From NCBI RefSeq assembly GCF_003287285.1, contig NZ_QMIG01000033.1, positions 1 to 38,171 on the forward strand: a stretch of 38,171 bases of DNA. Reading direction: 5' to 3'. Shown here one piece after another: positions 1 through 8,194 of this stretch. The DNA comes from Phytoactinopolyspora halophila. Lineage in GTDB: Bacteria; Actinomycetota; Actinomycetes; Jiangellales; Jiangellaceae. The translations under genes were made by a program, and so were the position numbers. The notes under the pieces are model-generated. The model was given only the letters and a program-made list of their open reading frames with translations. It was not told the DNA's origin and made no database searches. How positions within the stretch are numbered: the stretch's first letter is position 1; every line of letters starts with the position of its first letter.

Positions 1-22
1 GGGACGAGTGAGGAGTCCGAGC

Positions 23-901
23 GTGACCAGAAATCTGGGCGTCAACACGTGGGTGTGGACGTCGCCGCTCGATGATCGGAAGCTGGCGGAACTGGCCCCG
101 AAGATTGCCGGGTGGGGGTTCGATGTCATCGAGCTGCCGGTGGAGAACGTGGGCGATTGGGACGCTCGTGCCGCGGCGAAGCTGCTCGACGATGTGGGTC
201 TCGCCGCTAGTGTGACGCTGGTCATGGGGGAGGGGCGCGAGCTGGTGGCGGCCGACCGGGGAACGGTCGCCGCCACTCGTGACTACCTGCGGCATGTCGT
301 CGATGTGGCGGCCACGGTCGGTTCGCCCGTTATCGCGGGTCCGGCCTACGCGTCGGTGGGCCGGACCTGGCGGATGGATGATCAGGAACGGGCGGCGCGT
401 TACGCCGAGTTGCGCGACGGCCTGGGGCCGGTGGTCGAGCATGCCGTCCAGGCTGATGTGAGCGTTGCCATCGAACCGCTGAACCGGTACGAGACGAGCC
501 TGATCAACACCGTGGACCAGGCTCTGGAGGCGGTCGAGGGCCTGCCGGTCGAGGGGAGCGGTCTGGCCCTCGACGTGTACCACATGAACATCGAGGAGAC
601 CGACATTCCTGCCGCGATCCGCCGCGCGGCCGGCCGGATCGATCACGTGCAGGTGTGCGCGAACGATCGGGGCGCTCCCGGTGCGGATCACCTGGACTGG
701 CCCGGGATCATCGGTGCGCTGGACACGGCGGACTACGGCGGGCCGCTGGTCATCGAGTCGTTCACGGCGGAGAACGAGACGATCGCCACGGCGGCGTCGA
801 TCTGGCGTCCGCTGGCCGAGAGCCAGGACGCCCTCGCCGTCAACGGATTGGTGTTCCTGCGAGACGTCGTGGCCCGCGGGCCGGAAGGAGGGATGAGCTG
901 A
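23..901 (+). CDS. Sugar isomerase/epimerase, AP-endonuclease-2-like TIM barrel
   Basis: 292-residue protein of the xylose-isomerase-like TIM-barrel family, which includes D-tagatose/D-psicose 3-epimerases and hydroxypyruvate isomerase. The N-terminal NTWVWTSPL motif is typical of the ketose 3-epimerase branch. A metal site is readable as E151 (VAIEPLNRYE), D184 (LALDVYHMN), Q210 (DHVQVCANDRGAPG) and E245 (LVIESF). Gln rather than His at the third ligand is what hydroxypyruvate isomerase-type members have, so the substrate is uncertain. I chose GTG at 23 because AGGAG at 11-15 sits 7 bases upstream; GTG at 8 is in frame but lacks a visible site. A TGA at 9-11 may end an upstream gene, so this could be the tail of an operon reaching outside the window. 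It precedes a secreted sugar dehydrogenase, consistent with carbohydrate oxidation or isomerisation, but a shared pathway is inference. Confidence 0.85.
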   Translation: MTRNLGVNTWVWTSPLDDRKLAELAPKIAGWGFDVIELPVENVGDWDARAAAKLLDDVGLAASVTLVMGEGRELVAADRGTVAATRDYLRHVVDVAATVGSPVIAGPAYASVGRTWRMDDQERAARYAELRDGLGPVVEHAVQADVSVAIEPLNRYETSLINTVDQALEAVEGLPVEGSGLALDVYHMNIEETDIPAAIRRAAGRIDHVQVCANDRGAPGADHLDWPGIIGALDTADYGGPLVIESFTAENETIATAASIWRPLAESQDALAVNGLVFLRDVVARGPEGGMS

Positions 902-965
902 CGAGCTAGCTCGAGCTGGACCGAGCTGAACCGAGACGGCCCAGATCGAGCTGGTCTGACGTACC

Positions 966-977
966 GCCGGCGCCGGC
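966..977. repeat. 12-bp perfect GC palindrome between two genes
   Basis: GCCGGCGCCGGC is a perfect palindrome in the 128-base gap between the epimerase and the large secreted dehydrogenase. The gap also has several spaced CGAGCTG-type repeats near 903-955. It could be a weak hairpin or simply GC-rich spacer; no T-run follows. No confident promoter was recognised before the downstream gene. Confidence 0.3.
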
Positions 978-1029
978 ACGCCGCGCGGGGCTAGGAACGC
1001 ATCAGTTGTTCTTCGTTGGAGGAATCTGA

Positions 1030-4000
1030 ATGAGCGTGGCCCGAAACCTGCGGTGGAAACGGCCGGTAGCCGTGACCGCCGCCGCTACCCTAGGGCTCTC
1101 GTTGCTGGCGGCCACACCGTCGGCGGCACACGAGGGTGACCATGGCGATGCGCACGTACTGATCTTCACGGCGACTCCAGCCGGCCCGTGGCACGATGAG
1201 GCGATCGACTACGGAACGCCGGTCCTGCAGGACGCGCTGGACGATGCCGGTATCACGTCGGAGGCGACGGATGACCCGTCGGTCTTCAACGACGAGGATC
1301 TCGCGCACTACGACGCGTTGGTGATGTTCCAGACCAACGGCGATCCCTGGAACGACGAGCAGAAGCAGGCACTCCAGAACTACCAGCAGAACGGCGGCGG
1401 TATCGCGGCCATCCACAACGCGACCGACATGCGTGGCGACTACGACTGGTGGGACGACCTCGTCGGTACGTTGATGCCGGGACACGCCGACACGAGCCCG
1501 CCGGAGGGCCTCGAAGCGACGGTCCAGGTCGAGGACTCCACCCACCCCGCCACGTCGCACCTGGAGGGCTTCGAGTGGGTCCGCTCGGACGAGTGGTACA
1601 ATTTCTCCACGAACGTCCGGGGCGACGCGCACGTCCTGCTCTCCATGGACGAGACGACGTACGACCCGGGCGGCAACGCCATGGGGTACGACCATCCGAT
1701 CTCGTGGTGCAAGCTCTACGACGGCGGGCGGGCGTTCGCCACGGCCCTGGGCCATTTCCCGTCGCACTATGACGAGCCCGAGGTCATCCAGCACATGGTG
1801 GGTGGCATCGAATGGGCGGCGGGAGCTGCCCCGGGCGATTGCGGCGGCACCGACTGGGGCTCGTACGAGAAGGTGGCCCTGGATCAGAACACCAGCGCGC
1901 CGTTCGGGCTGACCGTCGCGCCGGACCGGCGGGTGTTCTTCACCGAACTCGTGCGCGGTGAGATCCGCGTCTTCGATCCCGAAACGCACACGACGTCCAC
2001 CGCACTGGATCTGGACGTGTACTACGGCGGCGAGGACGGCTTGCTCGGCATCACCGTCGGCCCGAACTTCGAGGACACGGGGCACCTCTACGTCTACTGG
2101 TCTCCGGCCAGTGACGACGACAGCGATCCGGCGAACTTCTTCAACCGGGTCTCGCGCTTCACTGTGGATGAGAACTCGATGATCGACCCGGCGAGTGAAG
2201 AGGTCATCATCGAGGTTCCGGCGCGACGGCAGCCCGACGAGCCGGGACACACCGGCGGCGATCTCGACTTCGATCTGGATGGCAACCTGCTCATCAGCGT
2301 CGGCGACGACGTGAACCCACACTCCGAACCGTCTGGCGGCTACGCCCCCCTTTCCGAGCGGGAAGGCACGTTCCACGATGCGCGCGAGACGTCGGCGAAC
2401 ACGAACGATCTGCGGGGCAAGCTGCTGCGGATCACGCCCGAGGCCGACGGCGGGTACTCGATCCCCGAGGGCAACCTCTTCGACGAAGCCGACGACACCG
2501 ACGACGAGACCCGTCCCGAGATCTACGCGATGGGCTTCCGCAACCCGTTCCGGTTCACCGTTGACCCGGACACGGGCTGGATCGGGCTCGCCGATTACGC
2601 GCCGGACAACGGCCAGGACGCGCCCGACACGCGTGGACCTGCCGGGATCGTCGAATGGAACTTGATCAAGGAACCCGGAAACTACGGCTGGCCACTGTGC
2701 ATCGGCCCGAACGAGCCGTACCGGGACGTCGACTACACCACCGACCCGGTGACGGTCGGCGACTACTTCGATTGCGACAACCCGATCAACGATTCCACCC
2801 GCAACACCGGCAAGACAGAGTTGCCTGTGGCGCGGGAAGCCGACATGTACTACGGCTACCAGACGTCGTCCATACCGGAGGTCATCCCGCCCGGTGGCGG
2901 GCTTGCCCCCATGGGCGGGCCGTTCTACGACTTCGACCCGGACCTTGAGTCGGAGACGAAGTTCCCCGAGTACTTCGACGGCAAGCCGTTCTTCTACGAG
3001 TGGTCGAAGAACGACGTCTTCTCGCTCCTTCTCGACGACGCGGGCGAGTTCCGCAAGGCCAACCCGTACCTGCCGGACATGCAGTTCCTGGCGCCGCAGG
3101 ACATGGAGTTCGGCCCGGATGGTTCGCTGTACGTCCTCGAATGGGGCGGTGGATTCGGGCGAGACAACCCGGATTCCGGTGTCTACCGGATCGACTACGT
3201 TTCCGGCTCGCGCTCTCCGATGGCCGAAGCCACGGCGACGCCGGACTCCGGGCACGCGCCACTCGAGGTGGAATTCTCCAGCGAGGGAAGCCACGACCCG
3301 GAAGACGAGGAGATCACTTACGCCTGGGACTTCGAAAACGACGGCGAGGTCGACTCCACCGACCCGAACCCGGTGCACACCTACACCGAGGACGGGGCGT
3401 ATGACGCTCGCCTGACGGTGACCGACCCGCACGGGAAATCCGGCACCACGACGGTCCCCATTACGGTCGGCAACACCCGGCCCACCGTGGACTTCACCTG
3501 GCCACCGGATGGTGGCTTCTTCGAGTGGGGCGACGAACTCGCGTGGGATCTCGACGTCAGCGATCCCGAAGACGACGAGATCGTCGAGGACGACGTCATC
3601 GTCCAGCCCGCGATCGGGCACGACGACCACGCTCACTCCTTCGATCCGGTGCCCGGCTTGACCGGGTCGTGGACGGCGGATCTCGGCGGGCACTCGCGGG
3701 CTGACAACGCGTTCTACGTCTTCGATGGCCGCTACACCGACCAGGGAACCGACACCGCACCGCGGCTGTCCGGTTCCGAGGCCGTCGTGTTGCAGCCGAA
3801 GATCAAGCAAGGCGAGCACTTCACGTCGTCGGACGGCGTGGACACGGTGTCCAGCGCCGACGTCGAGGTCGGCAACAATGCCATCGCCGGACAGGATGGT
3901 GCGTGGGCCGCGTACGAGCCGGTGAACCTCACCAATGTCGGCTCGATCTCGCTGCGGGTGGCGTCCGCCACCGAGGGCACGGTCGAACTGCGCCGGGATG

Positions 4001-7000
4001 CTCCCGATGGCGAGCTGCTCGGCACCGCCGACGTCGAGCCGACCGGTGGGCTGTCCGACTACACCGACGTCACGGTGGACGTGAACGATCCCGGTGAGAC
4101 GTTTACTCTGTACCTGGTCTTCCCCGGGACAGACGAGATACGGCTGAACTTCTTCGAGGCCAACGGCAAGGGCATCTCGCCGGAAACCCGGCCGGAGGTG
4201 CAGATCACCTCGCCTGACGGAAGCGAGCAACTCGAGGTCGGCGAGGTCGAGATCACGGCTGCGGCCAGTGACGCGGAGAACGAGGTCACCGAGGTCGAGT
4301 TCTTCGTGGACGGCGAGTCCGTCGGTACCGACGGGTCCGCACCGTACTCGGCGACCTGGAACGTCGACGAGGAGGCGCGGTACGAACTGACGGCGGTCGC
4401 GACCAACGATCTGGGCCTGTCCACCACGTCGCGGATCGTCGTCGCCCAGGTCGGCGAGCTGTATGGCGATTTCGAGGCGTTCACGAACACCGAGGCGGAG
4501 TTCGAACGGCTCGGCACTAACGAGTGGGCAATCACCGCGAACGGCGGGAACATGTGGCAAGGTACCGACGAGTACGGCTCGCTGTACCTGCCCGCTGTCA
4601 GCGGGGATCGCTGGATGGCCACGGTCAAGGTCGACGGCCAGGAGAACACCAACGACTCGGCCAAGGCCGGGCTCATCGTGCGCAACGACGTCACCCAGCC
4701 GGGCACGTCACTCGGATACGGGGCCATGGCGATGCGCGCGGGCCTGTCGTTCGAATGGCTCACCGACACGGATGGCAACGGTGAGCTGGACGCCAGCAGT
4801 TCGGCAGGTGAGCACGGCTACCCGGCCTGGGTGCGCATCTTCCGGGACGGTGACGAGTACACCGCGTACTGGAGCACCGACGGTGAGAACTTCACCCAGG
4901 TGGGCGAGCCCCAGGTGCTGCCCGGCGCCGACGATGTCCAGGACATCGGCATCGCGGTGACGGCACACAACGCCACCGAGACCAGCCGGGCCGAGTTCTC
5001 CGAGTTCGAGCTCGATCTCGATCCGGAGGATCCCGGCGATCCAGAACCGGACCCCGACCCCGATTACCCGGGTCCGGTGTGCCGCATGCAGCAGTCGGAC
5101 GAGTTCGACGGTGATGCCCTGCACGCCAAGCGGTGGACGGCCGTACGCACCGCCGGGGACGCCGAGGTGGCGCTCGCCGACGGTTCGCTCGTCCTTCCGG
5201 TCGTCGAGGGCGACATCAACGAAGGCACGGAGGGCCCGATCAGCTACGCGGGCCAGCCTGCCCGGGAGGGCGAGTGGGAGATCGAGACCGAGGTGTCGAT
5301 CGAGCACACCCGCGAATGGCAACATGCCGGGTTGCTGATGCATGGCAGCGACGACGACTATGTCAAGCTGGCGTTCACCCGCAACTCCGCTGGCGATCGG
5401 ATCATGGAGTTCCAGACCGAGACGGACGGCTCGCGGGAGTGGCACGACAACGTCACCCTGCCCTCGGATTTCCCGTCCACTGCCCATCTGCGGCTGGCCA
5501 GTGACGGCGCCGAGCTCACCGCGGCCTACTCGGCCGACGGCGAGGACTGGACCGCGCTGGACGGCGCGGCCCAGGTGATCGAGGACGCGACCGTCGGCGT
5601 GATGGCCGCCGGAGACACGGACACCCCCGAGGTGGACGCGTCGTTCGCGCATTTCAGTGTCACACCGGACATCGATGACGACGGTGCCCGCGAGCCCTCC
5701 GACGAGTTCGACGGCGACGCCGTCGACGGCTGCCGCTGGAGTGTCGGCCGGACCGCGCCGGAGGCCGAGCTCGCCGTCACCGACGGCCAGCTCGTGCTGC
5801 CGGTCACCGAGGGTGACATCAACGAGGGCGAATCCGGGCCGATCAGTTATCTCGGCCAGCCGGCCCCGGAGGGCGAGTGGGAGTTCGAGACCCGGCTCAC
5901 GCTCGAACACACCCGGGAATGGCAGTACACCGGCCTGATGCTGCACGCGGACGACGACAACTACGTCCGGGTGAGCTACACGGCGGGTTCACCGTCCGAG
6001 CGGTTCCTGGAGTTCCAGACCGAGACGGACGGCTCGCGGGAGTGGCACGACAACAACGTCGAGGTTCCCGGTGATCCCGACACGGTGTACCTGCGGCTGG
6101 CCAGTGACGGCTCCGAGCTGACGGCGGCCTATTCCGTCGACGGTGAGGAGTGGACGGACCTCGAGGGCGCGGCGCCGCTCTTCGGCGACGCCACGGTCGG
6201 CGTGGCCGCCGCCGGGGACACCGGCGAGATGGAAGCCGACGCGCTGGTGGACTACTTCCGCGTCGTTGACGGGGAGCAGGACACCACGCCGCCGGAGGTC
6301 GAGGTGACCACCGATCCCGGGGAGCCGGACGGCGAGAACGGCTGGTTCGTCAGCCCGGTGACGGTGACGGCGTCGGCCACGGACGACAGCGATGAGCCGG
6401 TGCTCATCGAGACCCGCGACCCGGACGGGGACTGGGAGGAGTACACCGGCGCCCTGGAGATCAGCGAAGACGGCGTGCACGATCTCCAGTTCCGCGGCAC
6501 CGACGACGCCGGCAACGTGTCCGAACCGGTGGACGTCGCCGTCGAGCTCGACGCGGGCGCTCCCGAACTCGTGGTCGACGGCGTCGAGGATGGCGGCAGC
6601 TACGAGCTCGGTACCGAGCTCGCGGTCGATGCGGACGCGGAGGATGCCGTGTCCGGTGTGGCGTCGGTTTCGCTCGAACTCGACGGGGATGCTCTCGACA
6701 TGCCGGCGACGATCACCCCCGAGGTGGGCGAGCACACGCTCGCCGCCACGGCGAGCGACGAAGCTGGCAATGTCGCGGAGGTCACGGTGACGTTCGAGGT
6801 CGACGTCTCCTACGCGGGAACGCACGAGCTGCTCGACACCCTGTACGGCGAGGGCGTGCTGGAACGGTGGGACTACCACCGGCTGCGTAACCAGCTCGCC
6901 GTCGCCGGACGGGCCGTCGAGCAGGAGCACGACGGGCAGGCCGAGCGTGCCCTCGATCGCTTCATCGGGTTTGCCGAGCGGGTGTCCGATGACGATGCCG

Positions 7001-7047
7001 GCGCGCAGCTGATCGGCGTGGCCGAGGCGCTGAAGGCGAAGCTCTGA
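1030..7047 (+). CDS. Secreted ThuA / PQQ-type sugar dehydrogenase multidomain protein
   Basis: 2005-residue exported protein. A Sec signal peptide (about 1-33, cleavage near PSAA-HEG) follows ATG 1030, with GGAGGA at 1018-1023. Rough domain order: ThuA-like glutamine-amidotransferase fold (40-265); soluble PQQ glucose/sorbosone dehydrogenase beta-propeller (275-725), with the expected His at residue 407 in GHTGGDLDF; PKD domain (728-815); CBM6-like module (915-1045); Ig-like domain (1055-1137); DUF1349-like concanavalin domain (1145-1330); Pro/Asp linker; two further concanavalin-like copies (1354-1546, 1555-1747); two Ig-like domains (1750-1925); and a C-terminal helical FIMAH-like module (1927-2005). 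The family oxidises sugars with PQQ and calcium in the periplasm or outside the cell. ThuA-like domains are tied to trehalose/keto-sugar use. The protein is very acidic, common for secreted actinobacterial enzymes. Probable role: surface or extracellular oxidation of a polysaccharide-derived sugar. Substrate and whether the ThuA domain is catalytic are unknown. Confidence 0.92.
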   Translation: MSVARNLRWKRPVAVTAAATLGLSLLAATPSAAHEGDHGDAHVLIFTATPAGPWHDEAIDYGTPVLQDALDDAGITSEATDDPSVFNDEDLAHYDALVMFQTNGDPWNDEQKQALQNYQQNGGGIAAIHNATDMRGDYDWWDDLVGTLMPGHADTSPPEGLEATVQVEDSTHPATSHLEGFEWVRSDEWYNFSTNVRGDAHVLLSMDETTYDPGGNAMGYDHPISWCKLYDGGRAFATALGHFPSHYDEPEVIQHMVGGIEWAAGAAPGDCGGTDWGSYEKVALDQNTSAPFGLTVAPDRRVFFTELVRGEIRVFDPETHTTSTALDLDVYYGGEDGLLGITVGPNFEDTGHLYVYWSPASDDDSDPANFFNRVSRFTVDENSMIDPASEEVIIEVPARRQPDEPGHTGGDLDFDLDGNLLISVGDDVNPHSEPSGGYAPLSEREGTFHDARETSANTNDLRGKLLRITPEADGGYSIPEGNLFDEADDTDDETRPEIYAMGFRNPFRFTVDPDTGWIGLADYAPDNGQDAPDTRGPAGIVEWNLIKEPGNYGWPLCIGPNEPYRDVDYTTDPVTVGDYFDCDNPINDSTRNTGKTELPVAREADMYYGYQTSSIPEVIPPGGGLAPMGGPFYDFDPDLESETKFPEYFDGKPFFYEWSKNDVFSLLLDDAGEFRKANPYLPDMQFLAPQDMEFGPDGSLYVLEWGGGFGRDNPDSGVYRIDYVSGSRSPMAEATATPDSGHAPLEVEFSSEGSHDPEDEEITYAWDFENDGEVDSTDPNPVHTYTEDGAYDARLTVTDPHGKSGTTTVPITVGNTRPTVDFTWPPDGGFFEWGDELAWDLDVSDPEDDEIVEDDVIVQPAIGHDDHAHSFDPVPGLTGSWTADLGGHSRADNAFYVFDGRYTDQGTDTAPRLSGSEAVVLQPKIKQGEHFTSSDGVDTVSSADVEVGNNAIAGQDGAWAAYEPVNLTNVGSISLRVASATEGTVELRRDAPDGELLGTADVEPTGGLSDYTDVTVDVNDPGETFTLYLVFPGTDEIRLNFFEANGKGISPETRPEVQITSPDGSEQLEVGEVEITAAASDAENEVTEVEFFVDGESVGTDGSAPYSATWNVDEEARYELTAVATNDLGLSTTSRIVVAQVGELYGDFEAFTNTEAEFERLGTNEWAITANGGNMWQGTDEYGSLYLPAVSGDRWMATVKVDGQENTNDSAKAGLIVRNDVTQPGTSLGYGAMAMRAGLSFEWLTDTDGNGELDASSSAGEHGYPAWVRIFRDGDEYTAYWSTDGENFTQVGEPQVLPGADDVQDIGIAVTAHNATETSRAEFSEFELDLDPEDPGDPEPDPDPDYPGPVCRMQQSDEFDGDALHAKRWTAVRTAGDAEVALADGSLVLPVVEGDINEGTEGPISYAGQPAREGEWEIETEVSIEHTREWQHAGLLMHGSDDDYVKLAFTRNSAGDRIMEFQTETDGSREWHDNVTLPSDFPSTAHLRLASDGAELTAAYSADGEDWTALDGAAQVIEDATVGVMAAGDTDTPEVDASFAHFSVTPDIDDDGAREPSDEFDGDAVDGCRWSVGRTAPEAELAVTDGQLVLPVTEGDINEGESGPISYLGQPAPEGEWEFETRLTLEHTREWQYTGLMLHADDDNYVRVSYTAGSPSERFLEFQTETDGSREWHDNNVEVPGDPDTVYLRLASDGSELTAAYSVDGEEWTDLEGAAPLFGDATVGVAAAGDTGEMEADALVDYFRVVDGEQDTTPPEVEVTTDPGEPDGENGWFVSPVTVTASATDDSDEPVLIETRDPDGDWEEYTGALEISEDGVHDLQFRGTDDAGNVSEPVDVAVELDAGAPELVVDGVEDGGSYELGTELAVDADAEDAVSGVASVSLELDGDALDMPATITPEVGEHTLAATASDEAGNVAEVTVTFEVDVSYAGTHELLDTLYGEGVLERWDYHRLRNQLAVAGRAVEQEHDGQAERALDRFIGFAERVSDDDAGAQLIGVAEALKAKL
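5090..6270 (+). repeat. In-frame tandem duplication of a ~200-codon module
   Basis: Two consecutive copies of a concanavalin-like module (about 5090-5665 and 5693-6270) lie within the giant secreted protein. Both begin with DEFDGDA and share GDINEG, HTREWQ and ETDGSREWHDN. A 47-base stretch is identical at 5405-5451 and 6008-6054, an offset of 603 bases (201 codons), so the duplication keeps the reading frame. Flanking parts have diverged, so selection or local gene conversion may have preserved the identical segment. Confidence 0.9.
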
Positions 7048-7197
7048 GCCGGTAGGCCTGGTGCAGGGCCGGAGCAGCTCGGGGCGTCATGCACCGGCGC
7101 GCTCGGCGAGGCGCTTCCGGCGATGAGCGACACCATCGTCGCGGGTGGCGTTCCCGGGCTGCTCCCTTCGATCGGGACCGGTGCCGGACGGTCCCTG

Positions 7198-7240
7198 GTC
7201 TCGGTGCTGGCGGGCGCACGGCGTCCTCCAGCACCGAGAC
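7198..7240 (+). terminator. Hairpin after the giant dehydrogenase gene
   Basis: GTCTCGGTGCTGG (7198-7210) and its exact complement CCAGCACCGAGAC (7228-7240) form a 13-bp stem with a 17-base loop, 150 bases after the stop at 7047. There is no T-run; it is followed by a pyrimidine tract (CCCTCC...). Likely a terminator or 3' stabilising hairpin for the plus-strand gene. It abuts the longer palindrome that follows. Confidence 0.55.
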
Positions 7241-7327
7241 CCCTCCTTCCCCTCCCGCTGATCATGAACACTAAGCGACCTACATAGCACGCCTAGTGTT
7301 CATGATCAGCGGGAGGGGAAGGAGGGG
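7240..7327. repeat. Long palindromic element, copy 1 (34-bp perfect arms)
   Basis: Arms 7240-7273 and 7294-7327 are perfect reverse complements over 34 bases, with a 20-base loop at 7274-7293. The inner arm contains CTGATCATGAACACTA. The element sits between the convergent ends of the secreted dehydrogenase (7047) and the CoxG-like gene (7331), where it could act as a bidirectional terminator. A second copy at 8120-8178 shares the inner 20 bases of each arm and the loop, apart from one deleted base. That makes this a member of a dispersed repeat rather than a one-off hairpin. Confidence 0.85.
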
Positions 7328-7330
7328 CGG

Positions 7331-8077
7331 TCAGTGGCGGCGACGGCGACGCAGCGCGAACCAGAGGACGGCGGTGACCGCGGCGGTCGCGGCGGCCAGC
7401 GGCCCGTACTTGCGCGCGGCGTCGCGCGCGCCGCTCACCTCGAACAGGTCGATGGCTTCGGTCTCCGACGGTGCCGGCGTGGTAGCCGCGCCCGCGGCTG
7501 ACGCCGTGCCGGAGGTCGTCGTACTGGAAGTCGTCGTACTGGAGGTCGCCGCGCCGGAAGTCGTCGTGCCGGTGGTCGTGGTCTGGGTGGCCGCTCCTGC
7601 CGATTCGGCCGGTGCCGCCTGTTCCGGTACCGCCGGTTCTCCCACCTTGCGTTCCAGGCATTCGGCGAACTGCCCGAGGAGCTTCGCCCCGACATCGCTG
7701 ATCATGCCGCGGCCGAACTGTGCCGGCCGACCGGTGATCTTCAAGTCTGTGGTGACGTCGACGCGCGTCTTGTCGCCGTCGCCCACCAGCACCGCTATAA
7801 CGGTCGCGGCGGCCGTGCCGGAGCCGCGGCTCTCCTTGCCGGACGCCTCGATGACGATCCGCCGGGCCGCTTCGTCCTTCTCGGCGAAGTGACCCGTTCC
7901 GCGGTAGAGGAGTGAGATCGGGCCCAGCTTGACTTTCACCGAGCCGGCGAACTCCGTACCGTCGAATTCGGTCAGCGTCGCTCCCGGCATGCATGGCGCG
8001 ATACCCGGAACGTCGAGCAGTACCTGCCATGCCTGATCGACCGGCGTCGGTACGGTGAACTGGTGTTCCAACTGCAT
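7331..8077 (-). CDS. CoxG-like SRPBCC protein with C-terminal membrane anchor
   Basis: 248 residues. Positions 1-145 form a CoxG/carbon monoxide dehydrogenase subunit G-like SRPBCC domain (start MQLEHQFTVP, then PGIAPCMPGA and the LKITGRPAQFGRGM segment). A roughly 65-residue Ala/Thr/Ser linker follows, with runs such as TTTTGTTTSG. The C-terminus is one hydrophobic helix (about 224-242) ending in RRRRRH, a tail-anchor pattern. CoxG proteins are associated with membrane attachment or maturation of molybdenum CO dehydrogenases. Gene position after the small-large-medium subunits fits that role. ATG 8077 follows an AGGAGG-type site on the minus strand. The gene is separated from the medium-subunit gene by 136 bases holding a palindromic repeat, so it may be expressed differently from the rest of the operon. 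Confidence 0.85.
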   Translation of the reverse strand: MQLEHQFTVPTPVDQAWQVLLDVPGIAPCMPGATLTEFDGTEFAGSVKVKLGPISLLYRGTGHFAEKDEAARRIVIEASGKESRGSGTAAATVIAVLVGDGDKTRVDVTTDLKITGRPAQFGRGMISDVGAKLLGQFAECLERKVGEPAVPEQAAPAESAGAATQTTTTGTTTSGAATSSTTTSSTTTSGTASAAGAATTPAPSETEAIDLFEVSGARDAARKYGPLAAATAAVTAVLWFALRRRRRH

Positions 8078-8119
8078 GCTCTACTCCTCCTCAATGTTGT
8101 GCCTCCTCGCCACCCACAC

Positions 8120-8178
8120 CCCGCTGATCATGAACACTAAGCGACTACATAGCACGCCTAGTGTTCATGATCAGCGGG
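8120..8178. repeat. Palindromic element, copy 2
   Basis: Arms 8120-8139 and 8159-8178 are exact 20-base reverse complements around a 19-base loop. Arms and loop match the inner part of the element at 7240-7327, with one base deleted in the loop. This copy lies between two minus-strand genes of the same cluster (medium subunit and CoxG-like gene). There it would act inside the transcript as an attenuator, processing or stabilising hairpin rather than at a convergent junction. Confidence 0.85.
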
Positions 8179-8194
8179 AGTGGGCGAGGGGTGG

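Noticed and set aside
1090-4560. 1156-codon open frame on the minus strand opposite the giant dehydrogenase gene
   Set aside because: It mirrors the GC-rich third positions of the real gene, is Arg/Val-rich without domains or ribosome site, and the plus-strand frame has a signal peptide and clear family motifs.
7515-7590. GTCGTCGTACTGGA-type repeats considered as a possible CRISPR or minisatellite
   Set aside because: Short, imperfect, in frame and explained by the Thr/Ser-rich linker of the CoxG-like protein; no spacers.
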